From contig CP078104.1 of the NCBI GenBank assembly GCA_019203745.1, forward strand, positions 1,625,001-1,689,000: 64,000 nt of DNA. Direction: 5' to 3'. Origin of the DNA: Chryseobacterium sp. E1. Lineage in GTDB: Bacteria > Bacteroidota > Bacteroidia > Flavobacteriales > Weeksellaceae. Position numbers and translations under genes: made by a program. The notes under the pieces were generated by a model that ran no database searches, had not been told where the DNA came from, and was given only the letters and a program-made list of their open reading frames with translations. Position 1 is the stretch's first letter; each line of letters starts with the position of its first letter. Shown here one piece after another: positions 23,612-33,334 of the stretch.

Positions 23612-23705
23612 CAAATAAATCGGTCCGTTTAAAAATTTCACTATCTTAGGAAAAACAAATCGATATACGAAAAGAACTGAAATTCAACAAACAAAAACTA
23701 TTATT

Positions 23706-23870
23706 ATGAAAAATCTAAAAAAACTTACAAGAGCTAATTTAAGCATGTTAAAAGGAGGAATTACTGAGGAATGTGCAAGAATCCAGAGTGAAGCAAGCTA
23801 TTGCGAATCTAAAATCAATCCGCCTAAAGAAGGGGCAATAAATGCCTGCAACAAATGGTGCTATTACTAG
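23706..23870 (+). CDS. Double-glycine leader peptide 1 (four cysteines)
   Basis: A 54-residue precursor. The leader MKNLKKLTRANLSMLKGG ends in GG, the cleavage site of C39 peptidases, with hydrophobic residues at the spacing usual for such leaders. The 36-residue core has cysteines in TEEC, SYC, NAC and KWC and ends WCYY; four cysteines allow two disulfides. It lies between the VKOR fusion and the peptidase-containing exporter, so it is the natural substrate of both. The core matches no bacteriocin that I can recall. Its activity (toxin, signal or other) is unknown. Confidence 0.82.
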   Translation: MKNLKKLTRANLSMLKGGITEECARIQSEASYCESKINPPKEGAINACNKWCYY

Positions 23871-23953
23871 ACAGCCATTTCACTGAGTTAGAATATTGAA
23901 TACAATTAAAAATGTCGTCACCTATTGACGGCATTTTATAATGAACATTAGTT

Positions 23954-26143
23954 TTGAAAAAATTTCCTTTTTATAAGCAACCGGACACTAAAGACTGCGG
24001 GCCTACCTGCCTGAGGATCGTAAGCAAGCATTATGGCAAAAGCATATCGCTGCAGCAGATCCGTAACCTCTCTGAAACGACACGTGAGGGCAGCAGTCTC
24101 CTTGGTTTGAGTGATGCTGCAGAAAACCTGGGATTCCGTTCAATGGGAGTCCAGATAGATTTCAATACCCTCGCAGAAGAGGTCCCTTTCCCTTGTATTG
24201 CACATTGGAACAAAAATCATTTTGTTGTCGTTTATAAAATTGATAAAAATAATAAGGTCTATATATCAGATCCCAGCTATGGGCTGATCACCTATACCCG
24301 TGACGAGTTCATCAAATTCTGGATTGGCGAAAATGCCAATGAAAATACGGAAGAAGGTATTGTTTTGATTCTCGAAACAACTCCGTCATTCTTCCAGACA
24401 GAGTTTGACAGCGAAGAAAGCAAAGCCAGCTTTACTTTTCTTTCCAAATATCTCTTCAAATACAAGACCCTTGTCATACAGCTTGCCGTAGGATTACTGG
24501 CAGGGAGTTTACTTTCCTGATCTTTCCGTTTCTTACCCAAAGTATTGTAGACGTCGGGATACAGAATCAGGATATTAATTTTATCTATCTGGTATTGCTT
24601 GCCCAGGTCATGCTTTTCCTTGGAAGAATGGGGATAGAAACCATTAGAAGCTGGATCCTCCTTCACCTTTCTGCAAGAATCAATATTTCTATTATCTCCG
24701 ATTTCTTTATCAAGCTGATGAAGCTTCCTATAAGCTTCTTTGATACAAGGATGACCGGTGATATCATGCAGAGGATCAATGACCACCACAGAATCGAACA
24801 GCTTTTAACAAGTTCTTCACTGAATACTTTATTCTCGCTTGTCAATCTTATTATTTTCAGTATTGTCCTGTTATTTTATGATTACAGACTTTTCATTGTA
24901 TATCTCGTAGGTGCTATATCTTACATCGGCTGGATCACATTCTTCCTGAAAAAAGAAAAGAGCTCGACTACAAAAGATTCTCCCAGGTTTCTCAGGAACA
25001 AAGTAAAGTGATAGAGCTGATCAACGGAATGCAGGAAATCAAAATGCATAATGCCGAAAAACAGAAACGCTGGGATTGGGAATTTTTACAGGTAAAATTA
25101 TTTAAAATCAGAATAAAATCGCTTTCATTAGAGCAATGGCAGTCTGTAGGAGGAAACTTCATCAACCAGATGAAGGACATCATTGTAAGCTTCCTTTCTG
25201 CCAAGCTTGTGTTAAGCGGTAACCTTACCCTGGGGATGATGCTTTCCGTACAGTATATTATCGGACAGCTGAACAGCCCACTTCTACAGCTTATCGACTT
25301 TATCAAACAAACTCAGGATGCCAAAATTTCCCTTGAAAGATTAGGTGAGATTCATGATAAAGAAGATGAAGAAGATAAAAACGAACATTATGCAATGGAT
25401 GTTCCGCAAAAAGACATTGAGATCACTGATATGTCATTCAGGTACATCGGGTCTGATGTTCCTGTTTTTGAAAATCTGAACCTTACTATCCCTTACCGCC
25501 AGACTACAGCTATTGTAGGAGCCAGTGGAAGTGGAAAAACAACCCTGCTGAAACTTCTGATGAAATTTTATGACCCTGATCAGGGAGAGATCAAAATCGG
25601 AAATACCAACCTTAAAAATGTTTCCCCAGATTCTGGAGAGATCATTGCGGAGTGGTAATGCAGGAAGGCTATGTATTTAATGATACAATTGCCAATAATA
25701 TTGCTGTGGGTGAAGATCATATTGACAAGCAGAAATTAAGACGGGCGGTAGAAATTGCCAATATCAAAGAATTTATCGAGAGTCTTCCGTTAAGCTATAA
25801 TACAAAGATCGGAAATGAAGGTGTAGGCGTAAGCGGCGGGCAGAAACAGAGACTCTTCATTGCAAGAGCTGTATACAAATCACCGGAATATATCCTGTTC
25901 GATGAAGCAACATCAGCATTGGACGCCAATAATGAAAAAGTTATTATGGAAAACCTTGAGCAGTTCTTTAAAGGCAAAACAGCAGTAGTTATTGCCCACA
26001 GGCTTTCAACGGTAAGACATGCTGATAAAATCATTGTGCTGGATAAAGGAAAGGTAGTGGAAGAAGGCAGCCATGCAGAGCTGGTAGATCTACGGGGAGA
26101 ATATTACAGACTGGTAAGAAACCAGCTTGAATTAGGAAGCTAA
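23954..26143 (+). CDS. Peptidase-containing ABC exporter, C39 type (frame breaks)
   Basis: An inner-membrane exporter of about 730 residues that cuts double-glycine leaders and pumps the cores out. The N-terminal C39 domain has its catalytic cysteine at Cys15 (KDCGPTCLR), a histidine in NKNHFVVVY and aspartate in ISDPSYG. A six-helix membrane domain follows, then the nucleotide-binding domain with Walker A GASGSGKTT, signature VSGGQKQR, Walker B ILFDEATSALD and the switch histidine in AHRLST. Start is TTG at 23954, chosen because the text from there is the classic beginning FYKQPDTKDCG. Breaks near 24515 (CC), 24953 (A6) and 25627 (C4) are each repaired by one base. It works with the HlyD protein encoded downstream; an outer-membrane TolC partner is not in this window. 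Confidence 0.93.
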
Positions 26144-26171
26144 TCAAAACCAAAATCACCAGATAGCGGAT

Positions 26172-26196
26172 TCCGAAAAGCTTATAGAGTAGGAAA
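26172..26196 (+). promoter_or_regulatory. Shared upstream box of leader peptide 2
   Basis: TCCGAAAAGC (26172-26181) then, after TTAT, AGAGTAGGAAA (26186-26196), ending 19 bases before the peptide 2 ATG. The same box stands at exactly the same distance before peptide 3 on the other strand, and a looser copy precedes the tail-collar gene at 49017. Confidence 0.6.
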
Positions 26197-26215
26197 TAAA
26201 AAACATCTGTTAATT

Positions 26216-26410
26216 ATGAAAAATCTGAAAAAACTTACCCGAAAAGATTTAGCAATTGTCAGCGGAGGTGTAATATATCCGGATCAGGGATGCTGTGGAT
26301 CATGGTGCCTTGGCAGCTGGATGTCTTGCCATATGGAGCATATTGCATGCCCACCGGATGCAGACACTTCACCGCCATCATGGTATGACGGGACCTGCCC
26401 AAGTATTTAA
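26216..26410 (+). CDS. Double-glycine leader peptide 2 (six cysteines)
   Basis: A 64-residue precursor. The leader MKNLKKLTRKDLAIVSGG is nearly the same as that of peptide 1 and ends in GG. The core of 46 residues begins VIYPDQGCCGSWC and holds six cysteines in total, with proline-, serine- and tryptophan-rich segments after the fifth. The leader and core differ in conservation as expected of secreted peptides that share one exporter. It lies between the exporter and the HlyD gene. It may be a bacteriocin or a signal; the core is not one that I recognise. Confidence 0.85.
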   Translation: MKNLKKLTRKDLAIVSGGVIYPDQGCCGSWCLGSWMSCHMEHIACPPDADTSPPSWYDGTCPSI

Positions 26411-26453
26411 ATTATATTCCCCTGAAATATCGGGGAAATTTTACCTCAGAAAA

Positions 26454-27750
26454 ATGAAAGAAGACGTTTTAGACAATATTGAACTCCGCTCAGAAAGCGT
26501 ACGGATATTCTTACCCAGCCACCACATTGGATGATCCGTTGGGGAAATACCGTTATATTTATTATTCTATTGCTTATCCTTGTGATGAGCTACATTATAA
26601 AATACCCGGAATTTGTACCTGCTCCTATTATTGTAACCTCGCAGAATCCACCGGAGAAAATAGAAGCCAGGATCAGTTCCAAAATCGAGAAAATATTCAT
26701 CAAAGACCATCAGCCCGTTAAGAAAAATGAGGTATTGATGGTGATGCAGTCTGCTGCCAATTACAAAGATATTTTAGAGCTGAAGAAAATAGTAGACTCT
26801 ACAGCTCCCAATCAGTTGTACTCCTTCCCTATTTACAGAACCGCAGGATTTAAACTTGGTGAACTTCAGGGTGAATATAACAACTTTGCAAAGGCATTTC
26901 AGGATGAAGAACTATTTACCAGACTACAGCCTTATGCTCCGGAAAACCTGGCAACCAACCAGAGCCTTTCGGAATATAAAGTCAGAATGACTACTTTAAA
27001 GCAGCAAAAAATCTTGAATCTTTAAAATACGATCTGACAAAGAAAAATTTCAACAGATCCCAGGAACTTTTCAACCAGGGAGTTATCTCTGCCATGGAAC
27101 TTGAAAATGAAAAGATCAAATATCTTCAGGCTCAGCAAAACCTTGAAAATATCAATATCTCCATTTCCCAGGCTGAAGAAGGAATTTCAAACCTGAATAA
27201 AACCAGAAGCGGAACTGCCATTAATACGGAAAAAGACAAAATCACTTACTCATCACAGACTTTACAACTGTTTGAACAGCTGCGAAAATCTCTAAAGCAA
27301 TGGGAACAGAATTATCTTGTCATATCTTCTACAGATGGTGTTGCCAGCTTCCAGCAGTTTTTTGGAGAAAACCAGTTTGTAAAAAGCGGCGAACCTATCT
27401 TATCTATCCTTCCTGAAAATAAAGAGAAATTGGTCGGCAGAATGTCTGTACCTACCACCAACTCCGGAAAGATTATTCCGGGAGAAAAGGTACTCATCAA
27501 ACTTGACAATTATCGTTTCCAGGAATATGGTATCATAGAAGGAAAAGTTCAGAATATATCCCTGATCCCTGACGAAAAAGGAAATTACTATGTAGACGTT
27601 GTATTGCCAAAAGGATTAAAAACAAGCTACAACAAAACACTTACCTTTGATAAGGAACTTAGAGGAAGTGCAGAAATTGTAACCGAAGACCTGAGACTTA
27701 TTGAAAGATTTTTCTATCAGATCAGAAAATTACTCGGCTACCAAAGCTAA
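26454..27750 (+). CDS. HlyD-family periplasmic adaptor (frame breaks)
   Basis: A membrane-fusion protein of about 432 residues that bridges the C39 exporter to an outer-membrane channel. It has one N-terminal helix (TVIFIILLLILVMSYII), then a lipoyl-like half (KIEKIFIKDHQPVKKNEVL), a long coiled-coil hairpin (QELFNQGVISAMELE and neighbours), the second lipoyl half and a beta-barrel region (GRMSVPTTNSGKIIPGE). The start is the ATG at 26454 (MKEDVLDN). Breaks near 26507 (GG) and 26997 (TTT) are repaired by one base. It is the last gene of the peptide-secretion operon, closed by a strong terminator. Confidence 0.9.
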
Positions 27751-27771
27751 AATCACAGCATCATAAAAAAT

Positions 27772-27800
27772 AAACCCGCAATCTTGCGGGTTTATTTTTT
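27772..27800. terminator. Bidirectional terminator
   Basis: AAACCCGCA / TGCGGGTTT stem with loop ATCT, followed on plus by ATTTTTT and preceded by an A run. It closes the peptide-secretion operon on plus and the haem lipoprotein gene on minus. Confidence 0.88.
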
Positions 27801-29198
27801 CATTTTACTGGAGCTTTTCTTTTGGGAATCTGCTTTTCCGGTTTTACTTTTAAAAATATAAAACTATAATCGGTAGGCGGCATACCGCTTCCCACTACAG
27901 AAGCATACTTATGGCAGTCCATACACTGTTTTTGCTGAGCATAGGTCTCCATAGTTGTATTCGAGATATCCGAAGGGGTAATCCCTCCTTCCATAAGTGG
28001 AACTGACTTATTATTTCCATTATCCTGAATCGGATTTTCCGGCCATTGGATATTCACAAGCTGGTAATATTGCCACACTGATTTAGGGTTACTCGCTCTG
28101 ATCAGCTGCTGCATCTCCGTGTTCAGCTTTTGAAGCTTTGTTTTGATTTTATTCACCCGTACTACCTGAACAGGGGTATTCAGGCTGTCCTGTCCTATTA
28201 CAGGAGCTATATTGGGAGTTTGAGTACTTTTAGGATTGTAGAAACAATACCTTACAGAAGGATCAGCCTGTCCTTCATTAGGTGCATTATGAATATGCTC
28301 AAATGTCATCCAGTTAAACTGAGGTGACTGTGGCGTTTACGGATGATATGGAGGCCTACCAGTCCCAAATATTTCTGTGTAGATTTTCCAAAAACAGGCT
28401 TTTTATCTTTAAAACCTTTAATTTCCGGAACCATGGCTTTTGAAATTTTATAATAATTTTTCAAGGAGTCAAGCTTATCTTCAGGAATGATGCGCCATGC
28501 TGCTTTAAGTTCTATAGACTCCATGGGAAGCCACACTCCGTTATTGGCTGTACCGTATTCCTTCAGACTATTATAGTCATACAGTTTATTCCGGCGGATA
28601 AAATCACTTTCAATATTGTTGATTTTAATTTCATACCAAACAATATTTCCACTCTGATCAGTAAGCCAGGAACCTTCAGCCTGTAATATTTCATCTACAT
28701 TACTATTTCCTACTGCGGCTCTGAGAGTAGCTTTGGGGATACCGATATTAATATCTGTAAACTTATTAATCTCATTAATTTGTTTTACGTAACCATTCTT
28801 ACTCTTCAGATTCCATGTTAAAGGATTTTTAGAGGCAAAAACTTCGTCATTGCTTGCAAAGCTCTCCCAGACTGTAGGGCTGTAATCCCCGGGCATACCA
28901 TAATTGGCAGCTGTTGCTGTTGTATCCGGAACACCTCTCTGAGCGGAGGCAGCCCAGTTTAATGCAATAAAATTCTTCCATGCAAAACAATTCAGCACAT
29001 CCTGGGAACTGTGGGCACAGGTGGAATCTCCGGCAAGTTTATAAGTAATAGAAGGAGGGTCGCAAAATGCACCGCAATAGATCGATTCATTGGCTGCTTC
29101 TTTTGAAAAACCGATTGCTGAGTTCGCTTGTTTATCTTTTTGCCGGATTCACATGAGATGAAGCTCAATATGAAAATCGAAAATATTAAAGTTTTCAT
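27800..29198 (-). CDS. Haem c lipoprotein (frame breaks)
   Basis: A secreted lipoprotein of about 466 residues. The N-terminus MKTLIFSIFILSFISC is a lipoprotein signal with the acylated cysteine at 16. Near the C-terminus is the haem c attachment motif CMDCHKYASV. Other recognisable stretches are WAASAQRGVPDT, ELKAAWRIIP and TFEHIHNAPN, which I associate with a family annotated only as cytochrome c family protein. Breaks near 29135 and 28325 split it. Its ATG overlaps the stop of the upstream gene as ATGA, so the two are translated as a pair. An electron-transfer role for the partner is an inference. Confidence 0.68.
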
Positions 29199-30933
29199 TT
29201 CAATATTTTTTTAACTTGTTCAACTTGCTGCCCCGAAAGCAATGCAAGATTAGGAGTCGTATTTATTTTAGGTAAAGAACCATGGGGTACTACCTCCAAT
29301 ACTCCGGATAATGTATACTTAGGATCTGAAGCATTATTGTACAGGCTTAACGGCTTTTCTCCCAAGCTTGTATCAGTGGCCGTTGTAATTGTAATCAGAA
29401 AAAGTTGTGTATCCTCATCTATATTCTGGAAATCGGTTACCACAACACTGATTCCGGGACCGAAATCAAACTGGGTTTCCTTCGTGGCTGCATTCGTCAG
29501 AACAGCAATGCCTTCAGTACTCGTTCCTGCTTCAATCTGTGTAATACAGGATGTCAAATTCGAAAATGTATTCAGTTTATTGTAAAGACTTGCCTGCAAC
29601 AAATTGTTATCCAAAAGATATTGTACATTAGGAAGAATTGTTGTGGGATCTCCTACCGGAGGAAATTTTTCAGGCTGTTCTCCTTGTGCAGGTTTTTTCC
29701 GGTACCTGCGAGCTGTACAAAAAAGGTATCAGCAATCTGTGAACCCCATTTTAAGAGCTTTCCTTTTACTTTTATTTCACTCAGCTTAAAGTTGGCCCCT
29801 TTAGGAACAGAAAATCTTGTATGCAGCAGCATATTAAAAGGATAAAAAGTAATTCCTTTATTCCGTTCTTCTCCTCTTACAACAGTATAGCAGTCTTCAA
29901 TTTTGTAACTCCCGGCTGTAGCAGGCATTTCAAATTGATCGAAATCCGGAACCTGCCCATAGAGCGCAATAGGATTGGTTAAAGTTATTTGTTGCTGATG
30001 GTTATACACCAATGAATTAACATTTTGTCCTATGCGGGGATCACTATTTCTATAAATCTGCCCGTACTGGGCAGCGCAGATCAAAGTATTGGCATCTGTA
30101 ATCACCTGATTGTTTTTTACCCTTAAGATGGTGGCGGCCGCTCCAAGGTATATCTCAGCTCCTAATGAGTTTGGAGGACTTGTAAGATGTACGGCTCCTC
30201 CACCTTCCGGAGTTGCATCCGGACCATTATTCCATTTATTGATCGGATTATAAGCAGGTTCTCCTGTTTCCCTTACGATAACTGGGTTTCCATTGCTATC
30301 CAACAGATACAGGTCTTCTTTTTTAACGTTTTTATTATTGAGGATTTCCTGATAGAGTGATACAACGATATCCGGAGAAACTTTCCACATATGAAACCAA
30401 TACTCCGGATTCTCATGGGTAAAATCAACTGCTATGATATCTCCGTTTTCATCCCTTGTAACGGCCCACTCACAGTATTCATCCTGCCATCCGCGAGGTC
30501 CTGATGGGCCAAATGGTTTTGTACCGGTATCAGAAGAATCACATGGGTTTTTAGGAACTGTAAGATCCATATTATATTTCTTCCCAAAAGCTGCAGGCCC
30601 TATATCTGCCAGTTCATGCAATTTATCTTCATAATCCGTGCCTCCAAATTCTTTGGTAAAAAGCTCAGTAAAGTAATGATTGATCCTGTTGGGAAAGGCA
30701 TTCCATTGAATCGGAACGGTATTCTGCTCTGTAGGGATAACATTATCCACTAAAGGATCGTAATACCAGCTTCTGGGATGATCATACGTACTTGACCAGG
30801 GATTTCCCATGATTGAATTGATAGTGCAGTATTTTACATAATTGCTCCAGGCATTTTCAAGCTGTTCCTCTAAATGCGGATGTTGTTTAAAATCCTTTTC
30901 GGCCTGATAGGCGGGTGTGTTAAATTTTTTCAT
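29195..30933 (-). CDS. Unrecognised 579-residue protein paired with a haem c lipoprotein (frame break)
   Basis: I do not recognise this protein. From the ATG at 30933 (MKKFNTPAYQAEKDF) it has no signal peptide. The first 440 residues are rich in Trp, Tyr, Asn and Pro (NPWSSTYDHPRSWYYDPLVD; CEWAVTRDENGDI; FTHENPEYWFHMW); the last 110 look beta-rich with FGPGISVVVTDF. One break in an A6 run near 29700 is repaired by one base. The stop overlaps the start of the haem c lipoprotein gene by ATGA. A redox enzyme that hands electrons to the haem protein is one reading, but no cofactor motif is visible. Confidence 0.6.
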
Positions 30934-31601
30934 GGTTTCAATTTTTAGTTTTGGAGTTATAGTTGAAATTAATATTTTAATCAATACTGGTCCCGTAGAA
31001 AGAATATCATGATTAACTCAAAATTCAGAAATCTGAATGGATCACTTATCTGCTGAAAATTTTCGGGTAATTTTCAACATAATCATATAAGTGATGATTA
31101 CTACTTCAAAACTAGAAATTATCTGCCGGAATCTGTTACGTATAAATACGTATTTTTCCCTTTAATGTGAAAAATTACAAAAAGTTAAAGTATTCAGTTT
31201 AGAAAACGGATCAGGTGCAAAACTTAGGGACTAGAAAAAATTAGTTAATCTGAAGAAAAAATGAATTATCTTTTTGCTCCTCAAGCTTTATACTGAATTT
31301 TATTTAACGCAAAGACAAAATGCAATTCATTATTGATAAGGGAGCTAAGAAATCGACAAAGGTCGCTGATGAAGCTATGTAAAATACGTACGCTTAGAAA
31401 GAATCAATACAATTGATTCAGTCTTTGCTTCCTAAGATAAAACACCGGATCATAAAAATCCTTTGTGTTCAATTTTAAAATTAAATAGAACCAAATATTG
31501 TAAACCACCCCACTTTTGCGATTGATCCCAGAAAACTCCATAAAATGAAAGCAAGCTAAATAAATTTGAAGAATGTGTTTTCAAAAAAATATATAAAAGA
31601 A
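30934..31601. other. Gene-free region upstream of the haem c operon
   Basis: About 670 bases with no coding-looking frame. The only structure noted is TACGTATAAATACGTA at 31137-31152, two copies of the self-complementary hexamer TACGTA spaced by four bases, about 200 bp upstream of the operon start. Confidence 0.5.
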
Positions 31602-31632
31602 AAAAGGAAAAGCCGACATTGCTTTTCCTTTT
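31602..31632 (-). terminator. tRNA-Met terminator
   Basis: Perfect 12-bp arms AAAAGGAAAAGC / GCTTTTCCTTTT, directly downstream of tRNA-Met on the minus strand and followed by a T-rich stretch. Confidence 0.8.
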
Positions 31633-31636
31633 ATTG

Positions 31637-31710
31637 TAGCGAAGACGGGAATTGAACCCGTGACCTCAGGGTTATGAATCCTGCGCTCTAACCAACTGAG
31701 CTACCTCGCC
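31637..31710 (-). tRNA. tRNA-Met (CAT)
   Basis: Cloverleaf on the minus strand: acceptor GGCGAGG pairs with CTTCGCT, D arm GCTC, anticodon loop TTCATAA with anticodon CAT, T arm ACGGG-TTCAATT-CCCGT, discriminator A, no encoded CCA. The G1-U72 wobble pair and general sequence suit elongator tRNA-Met rather than the initiator; a lysidine-modified tRNA-Ile cannot be fully excluded. Confidence 0.93.
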
Positions 31711-31722
31711 GTTTTGGTGGTG

Positions 31723-31753
31723 CAAATATAGAAAAATATTCTTTACCTCCAAA
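31723..31753 (-). promoter_or_regulatory. tRNA-Met promoter
   Basis: On the minus strand TTTG (31750-31753), 19 bases, TATATTTG (31723-31730), with the tRNA 5' end 13 bases below. Confidence 0.75.
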
Positions 31754-31754
31754 A

Positions 31755-33045
31755 TTATTTTACCTTAAAATATTCCAAAACATCTCCAACATGATCTGGT
31801 TTGTTGATTATCTTATTGTTAGCATCTAAAATAAAATACGTCGGAGTTGCATGAACATTGTACATATCTACATAAGAACTGTTCCATCCTCTCAATTCAG
31901 AATCATTCACCCAAGGAAATGCAGCAATTTTTTGGGTATAAGAATTTTGTCTACATCTAAAGACAGACCAACAACCTGAATATTTTTTGCTTTCAGTTCA
32001 TTATATTTCTCTAAAAGCTTTGGAAGTTCACTTTCGCAGTGTGAGCAGGTAGATGACCAGAAAACAATCACCTTCTTATCTGCTTTGATATCGTGTAATG
32101 ACTTTGCAGTGGTATTTGTGGCTGATTGGAACTTAATATTAGGAAAAACAGCGCCCATTTCAACATTAGCATTAGATTTTAATGTAGAAGCAAGTCTGTC
32201 ATTAATGGTACATTTAAGATTCTTCGCCTGGGTCAGGTATTTATTCTTAAATTCATCCATCTGATATACATCAAAAATATCGATCAATTCTGATAAAACA
32301 GTTTGCCCTCTTGGAGTTTCTACTTTAAGACGGTCTAAAAGTTTGTCTACAGAACCTGCAACATTAGTATTTCCTCCGGAGTTCAGATAAGCGACTAATA
32401 CAGGTCTCAATAAAGAGGAGCTTTCCAGCATATCACCGGATTTGTCCAGAAAGTTGATGATCTCGTCCTGATTTACTTTTTGGATGGATCAGACTGATTT
32501 CCTAAAAACTTGCTGTAATTGGTATTGTAATACGCTATAAACGGATGTTGTGCAGCATCAATAGAGCCAGAGGTACCGGAAAGTCTGTCAATCTCTGTTT
32601 TCAATGCTTTCCCGAAGTCCGTATTATCCTTATAATATTCTTTGATCTGAGTGAGTGCAGGCAGGATAAGCTCTTTCTTTTGGGAGCCTTCCTGTTGTTT
32701 GCTCATCAAATCATTAGCTTCATCCAGATAAATAACGTCTTTAACTTTATTATTCTGGGCATTCAGTTTAAAGTTTACATTTTTATTTTCAGAAATAAAG
32801 CTTACTGTATTATTGGAATCCGGGAAATAGATTTTCATCATTCCCATGTAGTGACCGGGATATTTAAATGTCAAAGTATTATTCTTAATTTTTTCTTTTG
32901 TAACAATAATATCTTTTGAACCATTCAATGTATATAAAATTGCATCTTGATCTTTAAAGTCTGCAGGAGTCTGAACTGTGACCGTAAATTGAGCCTGCAA
33001 AGCAAATGCTGCTAAAATCGCAGATAGCGTATAAATCTTTTTCAT
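31755..33045 (-). CDS. TlpA-like thiol:disulfide oxidoreductase (frame breaks)
   Basis: A periplasmic protein of about 430 residues. The signal peptide is MKKIYTLSAILAAFALQAQ. The middle is helical with no known motif. The C-terminal 150 residues form a thioredoxin fold of the TlpA/ResA group with the active pair CSHC in FWSSTCSHCESELPKL and a terminal ATPTYFILD containing the cis-proline. Two A-run breaks (near 32480 and 31943) are repaired by one base, giving an end at EYFKVK. It probably reduces or isomerises disulfides of envelope proteins; the substrate is unknown. A terminator separates it from the upstream gene. Confidence 0.8.
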
Positions 33046-33060
33046 AGAGTAAAAATAAAA

Positions 33061-33086
33061 AAACTCTCTGACTAATCAGAGAGTTT
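33061..33086 (-). terminator. Terminator after the small Pro/Gly protein gene
   Basis: AAACTCTCTGA / TCAGAGAGTTT hairpin with a 4-base loop, followed on minus by TTTTTTATTTTTA. Confidence 0.85.
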
Positions 33087-33114
33087 AATATTATTTTAAT
33101 AAAATTTTATGCTT

Positions 33115-33330
33115 TTACGCTTTTGTATTTTTAGTATAGTAGATAATGAATGCAATCGCAACAATACCTAATAGATATACATACATATCGATCGGTGAAG
33201 CGGGCGCTCCAGGTCCTCCACCTCCTGTTCCTCTAGCAGCAGAAGCAGGTGCTGGTGGTATTTCTTCTGCATATGCAAATGATATCACAAAAAGCAAAAG
33301 AGCCGATACTAGTTTATTTATAGTTTTCAT
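33115..33330 (-). CDS. Small secreted Pro/Gly/Ala-rich membrane protein
   Basis: 71 residues: signal peptide (MKTINKLVSALLLFVISFAYA), a short linker rich in Pro, Ala and Gly (PPAPASAARGTGGGGPGA), then one transmembrane helix (YVYLLGIVAIAFIIYY) and a basic tail. The frame is intact. It starts 4 bases after the type IX cargo gene and shares its transcript, ending in the terminator at 33061. The design suggests an inner-membrane anchor; no function is known to me. Confidence 0.7.
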   Translation of the reverse strand: MKTINKLVSALLLFVISFAYAEEIPPAPASAARGTGGGGPGAPASPIDMYVYLLGIVAIAFIIYYTKNTKA

Positions 33331-33334
33331 ATTA

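Noticed and set aside
23640-23660. A possible upstream box before peptide 1 (CTTAGGAAAAAC)
   Set aside because: Only the second half resembles the box and it is 50 bases or more from the ATG, unlike the 19 bases seen for peptides 2 and 3.
29195-30933. The 579-residue protein as a LodA-like quinone oxidase
   Set aside because: I considered this because of the haem partner but could not see the tryptophylquinone motifs of that family.
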